In this document: piece by piece, positions 19,687-28,091 of the stretch
Layout: each line of letters starts with the position of its first letter
Position numbering within the stretch: position 1 is the stretch's first letter
Assembly (NCBI RefSeq): GCF_022397915.1
Contig: NZ_JAKEUO010000002.1
Span: forward strand, 62,001-126,000
Source: Vibrio sp. Isolate34
Lineage (GTDB): Bacteria > Pseudomonadota > Gammaproteobacteria > Enterobacterales > Vibrionaceae
Direction of reading: 5' to 3'
DNA: 64,000 nucleotides
Position numbers and translations under genes: made by a program
The notes under the pieces: generated by a model
What the model was told of the DNA's origin: nothing
Seen by the model: the letters and a program-made list of their open reading frames with translations, nothing else
Databases searched by the model: none

Positions 19687-19880
19687 ATGAATACCAACTC
19701 TATTTCATATTAAATTGTAAGTTTAAAAATAGATAAATTATTATGTGTAGTAATTAGATTAGAAGTACCACAAAAAAGTGCAAGTGAATGGCAAAAAAAT
19801 CCTAACCGAATGTGTGACTCACCTCTAGATTTACTTTACAGGTAAACAAAGCCTGATACGTAAATCAAGGAGAGGTTCTC
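19687..19880. promoter_or_regulatory. Divergent control region between the AraC-type gene and flp
   Basis: This AT-rich 194-bp region must hold the tad promoter. It contains an inverted repeat tttac-N7-gtaaa (about 19831-19847) and an aaggagagg ribosome site just before flp. No convincing -35/-10 pair, CRP site or sigma-54 site was seen. Confidence 0.4.
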
Positions 19881-20057
19881 ATGGATAAGTTTTTGAATAA
19901 TTGTAAAGAATTCATGAAAGATGAAGAAGGGTTGACCGTTATTGAGTATGTTATCGGTGCGGCATTGTTAGTGTTAGGTTTAACAACGGTATTTTCTGGT
20001 TTGGGCAATACTCTAGCAACTAAATTGAATAGTATCGTTGCTAATGTTGGGAATTAA
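19881..20057 (+). CDS. flp: Flp-type major pilin
   Basis: This 58-aa prepilin is too small for most gene callers. A hydrophilic leader ends at EEG, then the type IVb signature G-LTVIEY starts at residue 17/18: cleavage after Gly17, Glu at +5 and Tyr at +6. A hydrophobic stretch (about 24-45) follows. This is the hallmark of Flp pilins that TadV cleaves and the Tad machine assembles into adhesive fibres. A strong aaggagagg ribosome site precedes the ATG. It is the first gene of the locus, with a Flp-like paralogue 3 bp behind. Confidence 0.92.
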   Translation: MDKFLNNCKEFMKDEEGLTVIEYVIGAALLVLGLTTVFSGLGNTLATKLNSIVANVGN

Positions 20058-20060
20058 TTC

Positions 20061-20213
20061 ATGGGTAGAAAAGGTCTGGAGCAACAGAGGGGATTAACGA
20101 CGGTTGCCTACATTATTGCTGCTGCCTTGCTTGTTATTGCTATCGGGTTGGTTTTTTCTGAGATGGCGATAGCCTTACTCAGTAAATTTCAGGAAATTAT
20201 ATCGAGTGTATAG
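20061..20213 (+). CDS. Second Flp-like pilin lacking Glu5
   Basis: This 50-aa ORF starts 3 bp after flp. It has the same plan: a short basic/Gln leader, a cleavage-like motif RG-LTTVAY at residues 10-16, and a hydrophobic helix. Tyr at +6 is kept, but the Glu at +5 that Flp pilins use for assembly is Ala. It could be a minor pilin or pseudopilin, a regulatory subunit, or a decaying copy. Aggregatibacter also has flp1 and flp2 in tandem, so the arrangement has precedent. No strong ribosome site is visible; reinitiation from flp is likely. Confidence 0.75.
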   Translation: MGRKGLEQQRGLTTVAYIIAAALLVIAIGLVFSEMAIALLSKFQEIISSV

Positions 20214-20222
20214 ATAGATCCT

Positions 20223-20753
20223 ATGATTAATGAGCCTTCTGTTTTTTGGGCATTGCTAATTGCAGTTTCGGTATACGATGTTGAGAAACATCGTATACCG
20301 AACAAAATATTGATTATGTTTTTGTTTGTGTATTTCTTATCAATGTTTAACCGCAATTACAGCTTTGATGTTTTCTTAATGTCCTTCGTTGGATCCATGG
20401 TGTTTTTTTGTTTTGGATTACTCTTATATTTTGTAAGAGCTATGTCTGCAGGAGATGTGAAGCTATTAGGTATTGTTGGGATGTATCTCGGGTGGGGACA
20501 ATTACTTGATGCGTCATACTTTATCTTACTTTCTGCTGGAGTGATCGGGACTTTTTACCTGCTGTATAACTTTGCTAATTCGAGCAATGCCACTGTTAAA
20601 GGTTATTTTGAAAACAAGCTGATTGCACTTGGTGGAGTCGCTCCAGTAATAGATAAAAGCGCGAGTTTGCACGCTAGATATTCAAATAAGGTGACGATGC
20701 CTTTTGCACCCTCTGTTGTCATGGGATTGGCGATGTATAGCTACTTTACTTGA
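20223..20753 (+). CDS. tadV: Flp prepilin peptidase TadV (A24 family)
   Basis: This 176-aa inner-membrane aspartyl peptidase trims Flp prepilins. The two catalytic aspartates are visible: YDVEKHRIPN (Asp19) near the N-terminus and SAGDVKLLG in the middle. About five hydrophobic segments surround them. The size fits the short TadV/CpaA class that lacks the methyltransferase domain of PilD. It follows the two pilin genes by 9 bp. The ribosome site is weak, which suggests coupled translation. Confidence 0.88.
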   Translation: MINEPSVFWALLIAVSVYDVEKHRIPNKILIMFLFVYFLSMFNRNYSFDVFLMSFVGSMVFFCFGLLLYFVRAMSAGDVKLLGIVGMYLGWGQLLDASYFILLSAGVIGTFYLLYNFANSSNATVKGYFENKLIALGGVAPVIDKSASLHARYSNKVTMPFAPSVVMGLAMYSYFT

Positions 20754-20789
20754 ACTGTTGTTGGTTAGCTTTGTGGAGAGAAATAATAT

Positions 20790-22139
20790 ATGGATATTAT
20801 AGGGCGTATTGCTCCAACAATTTTGAAGCCTCAAATTTCAGCCCCGGCCGTTCCTACATCTATTGATATGTTGGGTGTTCCTGAAGTTGTTATAGAAAAC
20901 CTTGTGTTGAAGCACCTGTCAGCCTACCCCAAGTCGGATGTTTTAGATCTTTCTAACTATTTGTGTGTTGTGACACATATTGTTGAAAGTGCGTTGGCGG
21001 TGTTGAGAACAAAGTCATTGATTGAAGTTTTTCAACCAACCTCCAACCTTTCTCTCTCATCGGCATCTCATAGTCATGTGCGCTATTCCCTTTCTGAGAA
21101 AGGACTTGAAGAAGCTGACCTTGCCTTCAAGCGTGATGCTTATTTAGGCCCCGCACCTGTTTCACTTACCCAATATAGTGATGTGGTAAAGCAGCAAGAC
21201 CTGAGAGCAGAGTTAGTGACTCGGCCACATGTCGAGGCTGCACTGGATGATGTATATGGTGTCGACAAAATGATTTCGGTATTGGGGCCTGCAATCAACT
21301 CTGGACGTGCCTTGTTGTTGTATGGGCATGCAGGGACGGGTAAAACATTTGTAGCGTCACGTATTGTCAATGCGCTGCATACGTCGGTGTTTATTCCTTA
21401 TGCCGTCTATGCGCTTGGCAATATCATCAAGGTTTTCTCTGCACAACACCATAAACCTTTAGATAGAAACGGCAGCACTAAAGCGATCTCGCTAAAAGAT
21501 CAATACGATAAGCGCTGGCTTAATTGTGAAAGGCCAAATATCCAGGTGGGTGGAGAACTGACTATGGATATGCTTGAAGTTAATCATTCTGAGAACAGTC
21601 GTGTCTGGTTAGCACCAGTTCAAATGATGGCAAACAATGGGATCTTTATCATTGATGATCTTGGTCGTCAGCCCATGCCGGTGGATGCGCTTCTTAACCG
21701 TTGGATTGTACCGATGGAGTACTCATTCGACTATTTGTCGCTGCCTAATGGCCAGCAGATAACGATGCCATTTGTATTAACTCTTGCCTTTTCTACCAAT
21801 CTAAACCCTAAGAAAATAAGCGATCCTGCCTTTTTACGTCGTTTAGGTTACAAGATTGAATTCAAGCCACTTAATCAGCGAGATTATGAAGCTTTATGGA
21901 TGAGCGTCGTTGCTGATAGAGAAGTAGAGCTTCAAGACGGTTTTTTTGAGCGTTTGTCTCAAATGCACACGCTGCTTAAGGTGCCACTTTTCCCATGTTT
22001 ACCGAAAGATCTCGTTGGTATAAGCAAAGATATTCTTTCGTTTGAGCAGCTACCACCTGTTATCACATTCGATATTCTTTCCATGGCATGGGAAGTTTAT
22101 TTTACCTCTGATGGACACGAGGAAGAGAATAATGAATAA
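20790..22139 (+). CDS. AAA-type ATPase of the tad locus
   Basis: This 449-aa protein has an AAA-like ATPase core: Walker A YGHAGTGKTF (178-187), Walker B GIFIIDDLG (284-292), and a sensor-like LTLAFSTNLNP. The N-terminal 110 residues resemble a winged-helix unit (IENLVLKHLSAYPKSDVLDLSNYL, then RYSLSEKGLEEAD). There is no signal peptide or membrane segment. It is not one of the classical Tad proteins (those ATPases are TadA and TadZ) yet sits between tadV and rcpC and overlaps rcpC by 8 bp. I recall similar ATPases in some Tad loci, but no role is known to me. Confidence 0.75.
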   Translation: MDIIGRIAPTILKPQISAPAVPTSIDMLGVPEVVIENLVLKHLSAYPKSDVLDLSNYLCVVTHIVESALAVLRTKSLIEVFQPTSNLSLSSASHSHVRYSLSEKGLEEADLAFKRDAYLGPAPVSLTQYSDVVKQQDLRAELVTRPHVEAALDDVYGVDKMISVLGPAINSGRALLLYGHAGTGKTFVASRIVNALHTSVFIPYAVYALGNIIKVFSAQHHKPLDRNGSTKAISLKDQYDKRWLNCERPNIQVGGELTMDMLEVNHSENSRVWLAPVQMMANNGIFIIDDLGRQPMPVDALLNRWIVPMEYSFDYLSLPNGQQITMPFVLTLAFSTNLNPKKISDPAFLRRLGYKIEFKPLNQRDYEALWMSVVADREVELQDGFFERLSQMHTLLKVPLFPCLPKDLVGISKDILSFEQLPPVITFDILSMAWEVYFTSDGHEEENNE

Positions 22140-22881
22140 GAGTCAAGTTTTCCTACTGTTTTTACTGTCCGTAGTATTCGGCTTAGCGGCTGTATTTTTT
22201 GCTAAGCAGTGGATGGACGATCAAGTTCAGCCATCCGTTGAAGTTGAAAAGGTCGAGCGTCACCCTGTTGTTGTCGCATCACAAGAAATTGAAGCCGGAA
22301 CTATTATCGAGGATCAGTTTTTAACCACCAGATTGATGGAAGTTGATTGGATTAATGAAAATAACTATTCGGATAAAGCAGAGCTGATTGGCAAGGTTGT
22401 TGCGAATACTGTCTATGCGGGAGAGGTGCTTCACAAGTTACGATTTACTGTACCAGGAGAAGGGTCAACGCTTGCAGCTCTTATCCCTGAAAATAAACGT
22501 GCGGTAACGATACGTGTTGATGATGTTATTGGTGTGGCGGGTTTCTTATTACCGGGTAACAAGGTTGATATTCTCAATACCGTTTCTTACGGAAAAAATT
22601 CTGCAGCGACTCAAACAGTTCTTAAAGATATTAAGGTTTTGGCTGTTGACCAAACGGCTAAAACGAACGAAAACAGTCCGATTATTGTCCGAGCGGTAAC
22701 ACTTGAGATGACGCCGAAAGAGGCAGAGAAACTTCTCACGGCTAAAAGCAAAGGCGATATTCAGCTGACTCTGAGAAACCCACATGAAGTTGAGAAAAAA
22801 GTGGTTCGTCGATATGTGCCTAGACCAAGTGTCACCATTATCAAAGGCACAGAAACATCTAATGTGCGTGTCAAGGATTGA
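22132..22881 (+). CDS. rcpC: Flp pilus assembly protein RcpC/CpaB
   Basis: This 249-aa protein has an N-terminal membrane anchor (about 5-24) and a periplasmic SAF/RcpC domain. VVVASQEIEAGTIIEDQFLTTR, the RAVTIRVDDVIGVAGFLLPGNKVD region and VTLEMTPKEAEKL are typical of CpaB, which is thought to help the secretin channel. The start at 22132 has a gaggaag ribosome site and begins directly before the hydrophobic anchor; the upstream in-frame extension would lie inside the ATPase gene. It overlaps the ATPase stop and precedes rcpA by 8 bp. Confidence 0.88.
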   Translation: MNKSQVFLLFLLSVVFGLAAVFFAKQWMDDQVQPSVEVEKVERHPVVVASQEIEAGTIIEDQFLTTRLMEVDWINENNYSDKAELIGKVVANTVYAGEVLHKLRFTVPGEGSTLAALIPENKRAVTIRVDDVIGVAGFLLPGNKVDILNTVSYGKNSAATQTVLKDIKVLAVDQTAKTNENSPIIVRAVTLEMTPKEAEKLLTAKSKGDIQLTLRNPHEVEKKVVRRYVPRPSVTIIKGTETSNVRVKD

Positions 22882-22889
22882 GGTGAAAT

Positions 22890-24344
22890 ATGAGAATATT
22901 AATTGCGTGTGTTTTGAGTCTGATTTGTATTTCGACGGCCAGTGTTGCGGCATTACAAACGGGAAAAACAGTCACGGTTCCACATCATAAATCTACGCAT
23001 GTCGTGCTGTCGGGAAAAGCGGCGAAGGTTTCTCTTGGTGATCCTGAAGTTTTAGATATTGTAATTTTAAAATCAAATGAAGTGTTTTTAATTGGTAAAA
23101 AATTAGGTGCGACAAACCTAATGGCTTGGGACTCTCGAGGTCGGTTGATTGAATCTATTAACATTGAGGTTACTCATGATCTTAATAGCCTTAAAGCTAA
23201 ATTATATGAGTTCCTTCCTGATGAAACTATCGAAGTGCACAGTGCGCAGAACCGTCTACTATTGAGCGGTCAAGTCAGCAACCAACAACAAATGAATGTG
23301 GCGATGCGAATCGCAGAAACCTATTCGTCAGGGCAGGCAGCTGACGCATCAAAAGAAAGTGGAAGTGAACAAGCCGCAGCGACAGGCGTTATTAATTTGA
23401 TGTCGATCGGAGGGGCTCAGCAGGTGATGTTAGAGGTGACGGTTGCTGAGGTTCAAAGAAGCTTGGTAAGAAAGTTTGATGCGAACTTCCATTTCTTCCA
23501 AACCAGTGGGTCTGACTTTTCTTGGGGGGCGTCTTCAGTCCCTGCCGGTGTGTTAGGTGCAACCCCAATTTTCAATATTCCTACCTCTACCGATTACGGC
23601 ATTTTAGGTTCTTTCATTGATAGTAATACATTGTTTACTTTTGCATTGGACGTAGCAAAACAAAATGGTGTGGCAAAAGTCTTGGCTGAACCGAACTTAA
23701 CCGCGCTAAGCGGTTCAAAGGCTGAGTTTTTAGCCGGGGGAGAATTTCCCATTCCGGTGCCTGACGAAGATGGTATTACCATTGAATATAAAGAGTATGG
23801 TGTAGGTTTAAAGTTCATCCCGACGGTACTGAGTGACAAAAAAATCAACCTAAACTTAGCGGTTGATGTGAGTGAGATTGCCAATAGTAGCTCATTAACG
23901 ATTGATCCTGGTACCACCAATGCGACTTACTTTATCCCTCCAATTACCCGTAGAAGTGCATCGTCGACGCTTGAGTTAGCCGACGGTCAAACCATCGGTA
24001 TTGCGGGGTTGTTGAGTGAGAATGTTAGGGACATCAGTAACAAGATGCCAGGCTTTGGCGATGTGCCGATTTTAGGCCAGCTCTTTAATAGCCAAGAGTA
24101 TGTATCTGGTGAAACAGAGCTCGTTATTCTTGTTACGCCTCGACTCGCTAAACCTATTGACCGAACGAAAGTAACGTTACCAACGGACGCTTTCGTCGAC
24201 CCTAATGATCTTGAATATTATCTGTTAGGCCGAAGTGCTTACATAGCTGAACCGTCTGAATCTGATTCAGAGCAATCTCAAGCTTCACAGGATATATCAC
24301 CGACCGATGGTGGTAGCGAAGGCTCATTTGGGCATGATTTATAA
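22890..24344 (+). CDS. rcpA: Tad outer-membrane secretin RcpA/CpaC
   Basis: This 484-aa protein carries a signal peptide (cleavage near Ala21) and an N-terminal pilus-secretin domain of the CpaC type (HHKSTHVVLSGKAAKVSLGD). A BON-like segment follows (about 105-150), then the secretin domain (about 185-430) with VLAEPNLTALSGSKAEFLAGGEFP, ELADGQTIGIAGLL and ELVILVTPRL. It should form the outer-membrane channel for Flp fibres. A gaggtg ribosome site precedes the ATG. The C-terminal tail is rich in Ser, Gln and Asp and ends with Gly-rich residues. Confidence 0.93.
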   Translation: MRILIACVLSLICISTASVAALQTGKTVTVPHHKSTHVVLSGKAAKVSLGDPEVLDIVILKSNEVFLIGKKLGATNLMAWDSRGRLIESINIEVTHDLNSLKAKLYEFLPDETIEVHSAQNRLLLSGQVSNQQQMNVAMRIAETYSSGQAADASKESGSEQAAATGVINLMSIGGAQQVMLEVTVAEVQRSLVRKFDANFHFFQTSGSDFSWGASSVPAGVLGATPIFNIPTSTDYGILGSFIDSNTLFTFALDVAKQNGVAKVLAEPNLTALSGSKAEFLAGGEFPIPVPDEDGITIEYKEYGVGLKFIPTVLSDKKINLNLAVDVSEIANSSSLTIDPGTTNATYFIPPITRRSASSTLELADGQTIGIAGLLSENVRDISNKMPGFGDVPILGQLFNSQEYVSGETELVILVTPRLAKPIDRTKVTLPTDAFVDPNDLEYYLLGRSAYIAEPSESDSEQSQASQDISPTDGGSEGSFGHDL

Positions 24345-24354
24345 GGGGATAGAT

Positions 24355-24606
24355 ATGACTAAAATAATGATGATCTTTCTCGCAATGTTATTAGTTGGCT
24401 GTGCGAACGATGCTCGTTTAGGGCACTCGGTAGCACTAGTGAAAACAGAGCAAACGTATAACCCTAATGCGACCCAAGAGAATTTACTCGAAGTACCAGA
24501 TGGTACAGGGGAGCGGATGCAGGCTGGTTACGACCGATATGTTGGCAGAGGTGAAAATGATCTGTCCGGAAGCAGTAGTAGCCAGATTCTAGAAGATTTT
24601 AATTAA
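24355..24606 (+). CDS. Small tad-locus lipoprotein
   Basis: This 83-aa protein has a lipoprotein signal ending LLVGC (Cys16), so about 68 residues are exposed after lipidation. The mature part includes LGHSVALVKTEQTYNPNA, a pattern I recall from small lipoproteins in Flp pilus loci. It occupies the position of rcpB in the Aggregatibacter order but is much shorter. A pilotin-like helper of the RcpA secretin is a reasonable guess. The start at 24355 is chosen for its ggggat ribosome site and because the longer frame overlaps rcpA. Confidence 0.75.
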   Translation: MTKIMMIFLAMLLVGCANDARLGHSVALVKTEQTYNPNATQENLLEVPDGTGERMQAGYDRYVGRGENDLSGSSSSQILEDFN

Positions 24607-24622
24607 ATCTGGAGGTACTCAC

Positions 24623-25897
24623 ATGTTGTATCGAGTATCACAAAGCCCCAAAAAGCAACAAGGCTTAGTTGTGGTGATGATTACTGCTGCCTTGTTGGTT
24701 TTTCTAGCGGTCTCAGCGCTAGCTATAGATATAAACCATATGGTTGTAAATAAAACGCGCTTACAAAATGCAGTTGATTCTGCAGCGCTGGCTGCGGCAA
24801 CCATATTAGACAATAGTAAAGATAAAGACGCGGTAGACGCGGAAGTCAGTACGGCACTCAATGCCATGGCTGCTTCAACAGGGAACCAAGAAATTGATTT
24901 TTCGACCGCTTCTATAAGCATTGATTATTCGAATGACCCACAGGATTTTACTGGCACGACCACGACGACGTTCGGTGCAAGTGATGATGTTTATGTGCGA
25001 GTTCGCGTGGATGCACTAGAGATGGATGAATTTTTCATTCATATGTTTGGTCTTGAGAAAGCAGTATCGGCAAGTGCTGTTGCAGGGCCAAGCTCAGGTC
25101 AAGATGTAGTTAATAACGTTGTACCCATTGGTGTTTGTATTGGTGATGGCACTTCGGATAACGATATTGATCCAGAAGATGGCTATCACGATGTGACAGG
25201 TGAAGAGATAGTTAATGTATTTGGCTATGAAGTCGGAACGGTCCACGCATTGAAGGTGGGTGACAGTAGCTTGTCAGAAATGGGCAACGGTAATTATCAC
25301 CTATTGGATTTCGGCTCTGGTGGTAAAACAGTTAAAGAAGGTTTAGGTGGTAGTTATGACCAGCCAGTTAAAATTGGTGAAGATATCACAACCAAACCAG
25401 GTGGCACGGTTGGCCCTACGGGCGATGGTTTAAACACTCGTTTTGGTGATTATGGTGGTGGTTTATCGGCATCCGATTACCCTTCAGATTATGTAACCAC
25501 AGAGCCTACCAATGAAATCACGATTGATGCTGGTACGGGAGAGATCGATTCTGACGGAAGTTATACCTATGCTCAATATGAGTCAGATACCAACGCCTGC
25601 ATAGCAAACGGTGGTTCTGGGTGTGCATCTAATGGTGTGGCTTGGCGAAGAATTTTACCGATTCCTATGGTGGATTGCTCAGGTAAAAGTGGTGGTGCAA
25701 CCGACTTTACCGTGAACAAAATTGGCTGTTTTTTCTTGTTGCAAAAAGCACCAACTAACAACTCAGGTACACCCGCTGTTTTTGGTGAGTTTATCCATTC
25801 TTGCAGTGTTGCTGGTGGCTCTGGTAGTACAACGTCGACAACGGAAGGGACTTATAAGATTGTTCTGTATAAGGACCCCAATAGTGGGGAGTCTTGA
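24623..25897 (+). CDS. tadG: TadG-like pilus assembly protein
   Basis: This 424-aa protein has one N-terminal membrane segment (about 17-38), then the Tad motif AIDINHMVVNKTRLQNAVDSAALAAA. A long extracytoplasmic region follows, rich in Gly, Asp, Ser and Thr and containing several cysteines. This is the layout of TadG-like proteins with the PF13400-type N-terminus. It starts 16 bp after the lipoprotein gene with a ggagg ribosome site. It comes before tadZ, not at the operon end as in Aggregatibacter. Confidence 0.8.
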   Translation: MLYRVSQSPKKQQGLVVVMITAALLVFLAVSALAIDINHMVVNKTRLQNAVDSAALAAATILDNSKDKDAVDAEVSTALNAMAASTGNQEIDFSTASISIDYSNDPQDFTGTTTTTFGASDDVYVRVRVDALEMDEFFIHMFGLEKAVSASAVAGPSSGQDVVNNVVPIGVCIGDGTSDNDIDPEDGYHDVTGEEIVNVFGYEVGTVHALKVGDSSLSEMGNGNYHLLDFGSGGKTVKEGLGGSYDQPVKIGEDITTKPGGTVGPTGDGLNTRFGDYGGGLSASDYPSDYVTTEPTNEITIDAGTGEIDSDGSYTYAQYESDTNACIANGGSGCASNGVAWRRILPIPMVDCSGKSGGATDFTVNKIGCFFLLQKAPTNNSGTPAVFGEFIHSCSVAGGSGSTTSTTEGTYKIVLYKDPNSGES

Positions 25898-25899
25898 TC

Positions 25900-26328
25900 A
25901 TGAAGCAATCTAATCAAGTTCAACAGGGGTTTGCTGCTGTAGAGATGGTCATCGCGACTCCTGTTTTACTGTTTTTTCTAGTATTAGTTCTAGAGCTTGG
26001 CAATATTCTTGTTCACTACAATGTGATATCGAAGTCAGTGCAAAATGGCGCTCGTTATGCGGTTAGTGAAGTGTATGGAACCATTGGTGGAACCATCGCA
26101 CCGACGTCTGAGATTCAGAATGTCGTGGTCTATGGTCAGAACAGTGCGGGGACAGCTGTACTATCTTCATTGACGACATCGGATGTGACCGTAACCCCGC
26201 CTTCAGGCGATAGTTATGTACGAGTTAGTGTGACGTACGATTATGTTCCACTTTTCTTGTCTATTCCTTTTTCGAATGAGAGTTTTGCTGTTCCATTAAG
26301 TGTGACTTCAGTGATGAGGGTGCTGTGA
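25900..26328 (+). CDS. tadE: TadE-like minor pilin
   Basis: This 142-aa protein has the pseudopilin-like start QQGFAAVEMVIATPVLLFFLVLVLELG, where Glu5 follows a G-F processing site, and a variable C-terminal domain. TadE proteins are processed by TadV and incorporated as minor subunits. The ATG at 25900 has ggggag upstream. The tadG stop lies 2 bp before it, and the next gene overlaps its stop by one base. Confidence 0.82.
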   Translation: MKQSNQVQQGFAAVEMVIATPVLLFFLVLVLELGNILVHYNVISKSVQNGARYAVSEVYGTIGGTIAPTSEIQNVVVYGQNSAGTAVLSSLTTSDVTVTPPSGDSYVRVSVTYDYVPLFLSIPFSNESFAVPLSVTSVMRVL

Positions 26329-26813
26329 TGACAAGGCTTAAAAGACGAATTAAAGGGCTGGCCATTATTGAGTTCACTCTGGTCTCATCGCTAATTTTTT
26401 TACTGCTCTTTCTTATTTTAGCATTGGGGGCCTATATATTTTCGCTACAAATGGTCAGTGAAGCGACTAGGAAGGCGGCTAGATTAGCGACGGTATGTTA
26501 CGTCCTAGATAGAGACAATATTGCGGGAATGGTGGTGGATGATATTCCTCTTGTTGGGTTTACCAGTGCGAACTTAGAAGTGGCTTACTTAGACGCGAGC
26601 GGGGGAGAGATTGCTTCTGATTTTGAAGCTAACTTTGGAACCATTAAGTTTGTGCGTGCTAGGGCTACGGGGTATGGCATTCAGTTAATCAGTAACCTAA
26701 GCTTTCTAGGAGTGAATGGGTTTCTTGCCTCTCCTGCGTTTGAAACAATATTACCAGCTGAAAGCTTAGGTGTGGTTAGGGCGGACTCTGAAAAAAGGAA
26801 TCGGTGTCCATAA
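26328..26813 (+). CDS. tadF: TadF/TadE-like minor pilin
   Basis: This 161-aa protein carries a second pseudopilin-type N-terminus (KGLAIIEFTLVSSLIFLLL) followed by MVSEATRKAARLATVCYV, the pattern of TadE/TadF proteins. Its ATG overlaps the tadE stop (tgatg), which shows translational coupling. The assignment as TadF rather than a second TadE rests on order and size. Confidence 0.75.
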   Translation: MTRLKRRIKGLAIIEFTLVSSLIFLLLFLILALGAYIFSLQMVSEATRKAARLATVCYVLDRDNIAGMVVDDIPLVGFTSANLEVAYLDASGGEIASDFEANFGTIKFVRARATGYGIQLISNLSFLGVNGFLASPAFETILPAESLGVVRADSEKRNRCP

Positions 26814-26837
26814 GTTATTTATTACAGGAGTAGCGGT

Positions 26838-28058
26838 ATGGGGGAAGCGATCAAAATAACGCAGAATGAAAACGATAAGGATATGACGCGTTTAAGAACG
26901 AATCTAAAGGTTTGGTTAGTCTACAGTACTGACGGCTTTCATTCGCATATGAGTCAAGAACTAAAAAAATGCCGAAATGTTCATGTAACGTCGTTTTCTC
27001 TTGCGGCAATGAGTGAGGAATACTTAAAAAGTGCGGATGTTCCAGAGCTTATTTTCGTTGAAGCTCACGGGAATTGGGCACAAAAAATGGTTGAGTTGCA
27101 AGGGTATGATTTGTCTTTAGAAGACAAGGATTTGTCCTTAGTTGTGCTTGGTGATGAAAGTGATAATGGGTCACTAAAAATAGCACTGCGTTTAGGGGCG
27201 TCAGACTTTTTGTCTCACAATGTGACCCTATCGGACCTACTGCCACTGTTGAAGAAAACGGCCTCTGAAAAGCTTGAGAACTCCAGTTATGGAGAGTTTA
27301 TCTTGTTTTTGAACACCAAAGGAGGGATGGGAGCCACCACCTTAGCGTTAAATACTGCCATTGAGATGGCCACGCAACATCCTAACGAAGTACTTTTACT
27401 CGATATCGATCTTCAATTTGGCGTGATACCTGATTATTTGAACATAACCCCCACTTACAGTGTTTCGGATGCGATCAACAATTCTAATGATTTGGATGAA
27501 ATGTCTTTGGGTTCATTGGTAAACAAACATGAATCGGGTCTCCATGTTCTAAGCTTTAAGCATGAAAATAACGCTGATGACTTCGAGCAGGCACAGAAAA
27601 TAGGTCGACTACTTCCTATATTACGTCGCTTTTATCCTTACGTGGTTATTGACCTGTCTAGAGGGTTAGATCATGTATTTGCATCTGCGATATCACCAGC
27701 AACTAAAGTGCTTCTGGTTTTACAGCAGAGTTTAGTGTCAGTAAAAAACACAAGTAGATTAATTAAGTCTCTGAAGTTTGAGTATGGCTTACAAAGCGAC
27801 GCAATAGAGGTGATCCTTAATCGTTACGAAAAACGACATTCTATTAAGTTAAAAGACATTGAGCAGGCGGTGGGCAATCACGATATCCACCTGATGCCTA
27901 ATGACTTTAAAGTGGCGCTAGAGAGTGCCAATTTGGGGCAGCCGTTAGTTCAGTCGAGAAAGAAAAGCTCAATTACTCGCTCTATCATCGATTTGTCTCA
28001 TGTTCTATCACCACCAGAGCAAGAAGAAAAAGGGTGGTTGAAAAAGTTGTTTTCATAA
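26838..28058 (+). CDS. tadZ: TadZ/CpaE pilus-localising ATPase
   Basis: This 406-aa cytosolic protein pairs an N-terminal receiver-like domain (about 20-140) with a C-terminal MinD/ParA-like ATPase. The P-loop is KGGMGATT (161-168). The signature lysine at its start is kept, but the second lysine is Ala, which is usual for CpaE/TadZ rather than a defect. DIDLQFG and VVIDLSRGLDHV are the later nucleotide motifs. TadZ places the Tad machine at a cell pole or site. An aggag ribosome site precedes the start. Confidence 0.88.
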   Translation: MGEAIKITQNENDKDMTRLRTNLKVWLVYSTDGFHSHMSQELKKCRNVHVTSFSLAAMSEEYLKSADVPELIFVEAHGNWAQKMVELQGYDLSLEDKDLSLVVLGDESDNGSLKIALRLGASDFLSHNVTLSDLLPLLKKTASEKLENSSYGEFILFLNTKGGMGATTLALNTAIEMATQHPNEVLLLDIDLQFGVIPDYLNITPTYSVSDAINNSNDLDEMSLGSLVNKHESGLHVLSFKHENNADDFEQAQKIGRLLPILRRFYPYVVIDLSRGLDHVFASAISPATKVLLVLQQSLVSVKNTSRLIKSLKFEYGLQSDAIEVILNRYEKRHSIKLKDIEQAVGNHDIHLMPNDFKVALESANLGQPLVQSRKKSSITRSIIDLSHVLSPPEQEEKGWLKKLFS

Positions 28059-28091
28059 TGGGTTGATGAAAAGTAAACACGAGGGATTGTG

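Noticed and set aside
19780..19860. CRP or sigma-54 site before flp
   Set aside because: tgtgactcacc has only one good CRP half, and no GG/GC pair has sigma-54 spacing.
22042..22131. Longer N-terminus for RcpC
   Set aside because: It would lie inside the ATPase gene and place 30 residues before the membrane anchor.
22514..22990. Short ORFs in other frames within rcpC and rcpA
   Set aside because: They lack ribosome sites and show no protein-like composition; they are shadows of the real genes.
26838..28058. TadZ read as an inactivated ATPase because its P-loop lacks the second lysine
   Set aside because: CpaE/TadZ proteins commonly have Ala, Ser or Thr at this position, so it is a family trait.
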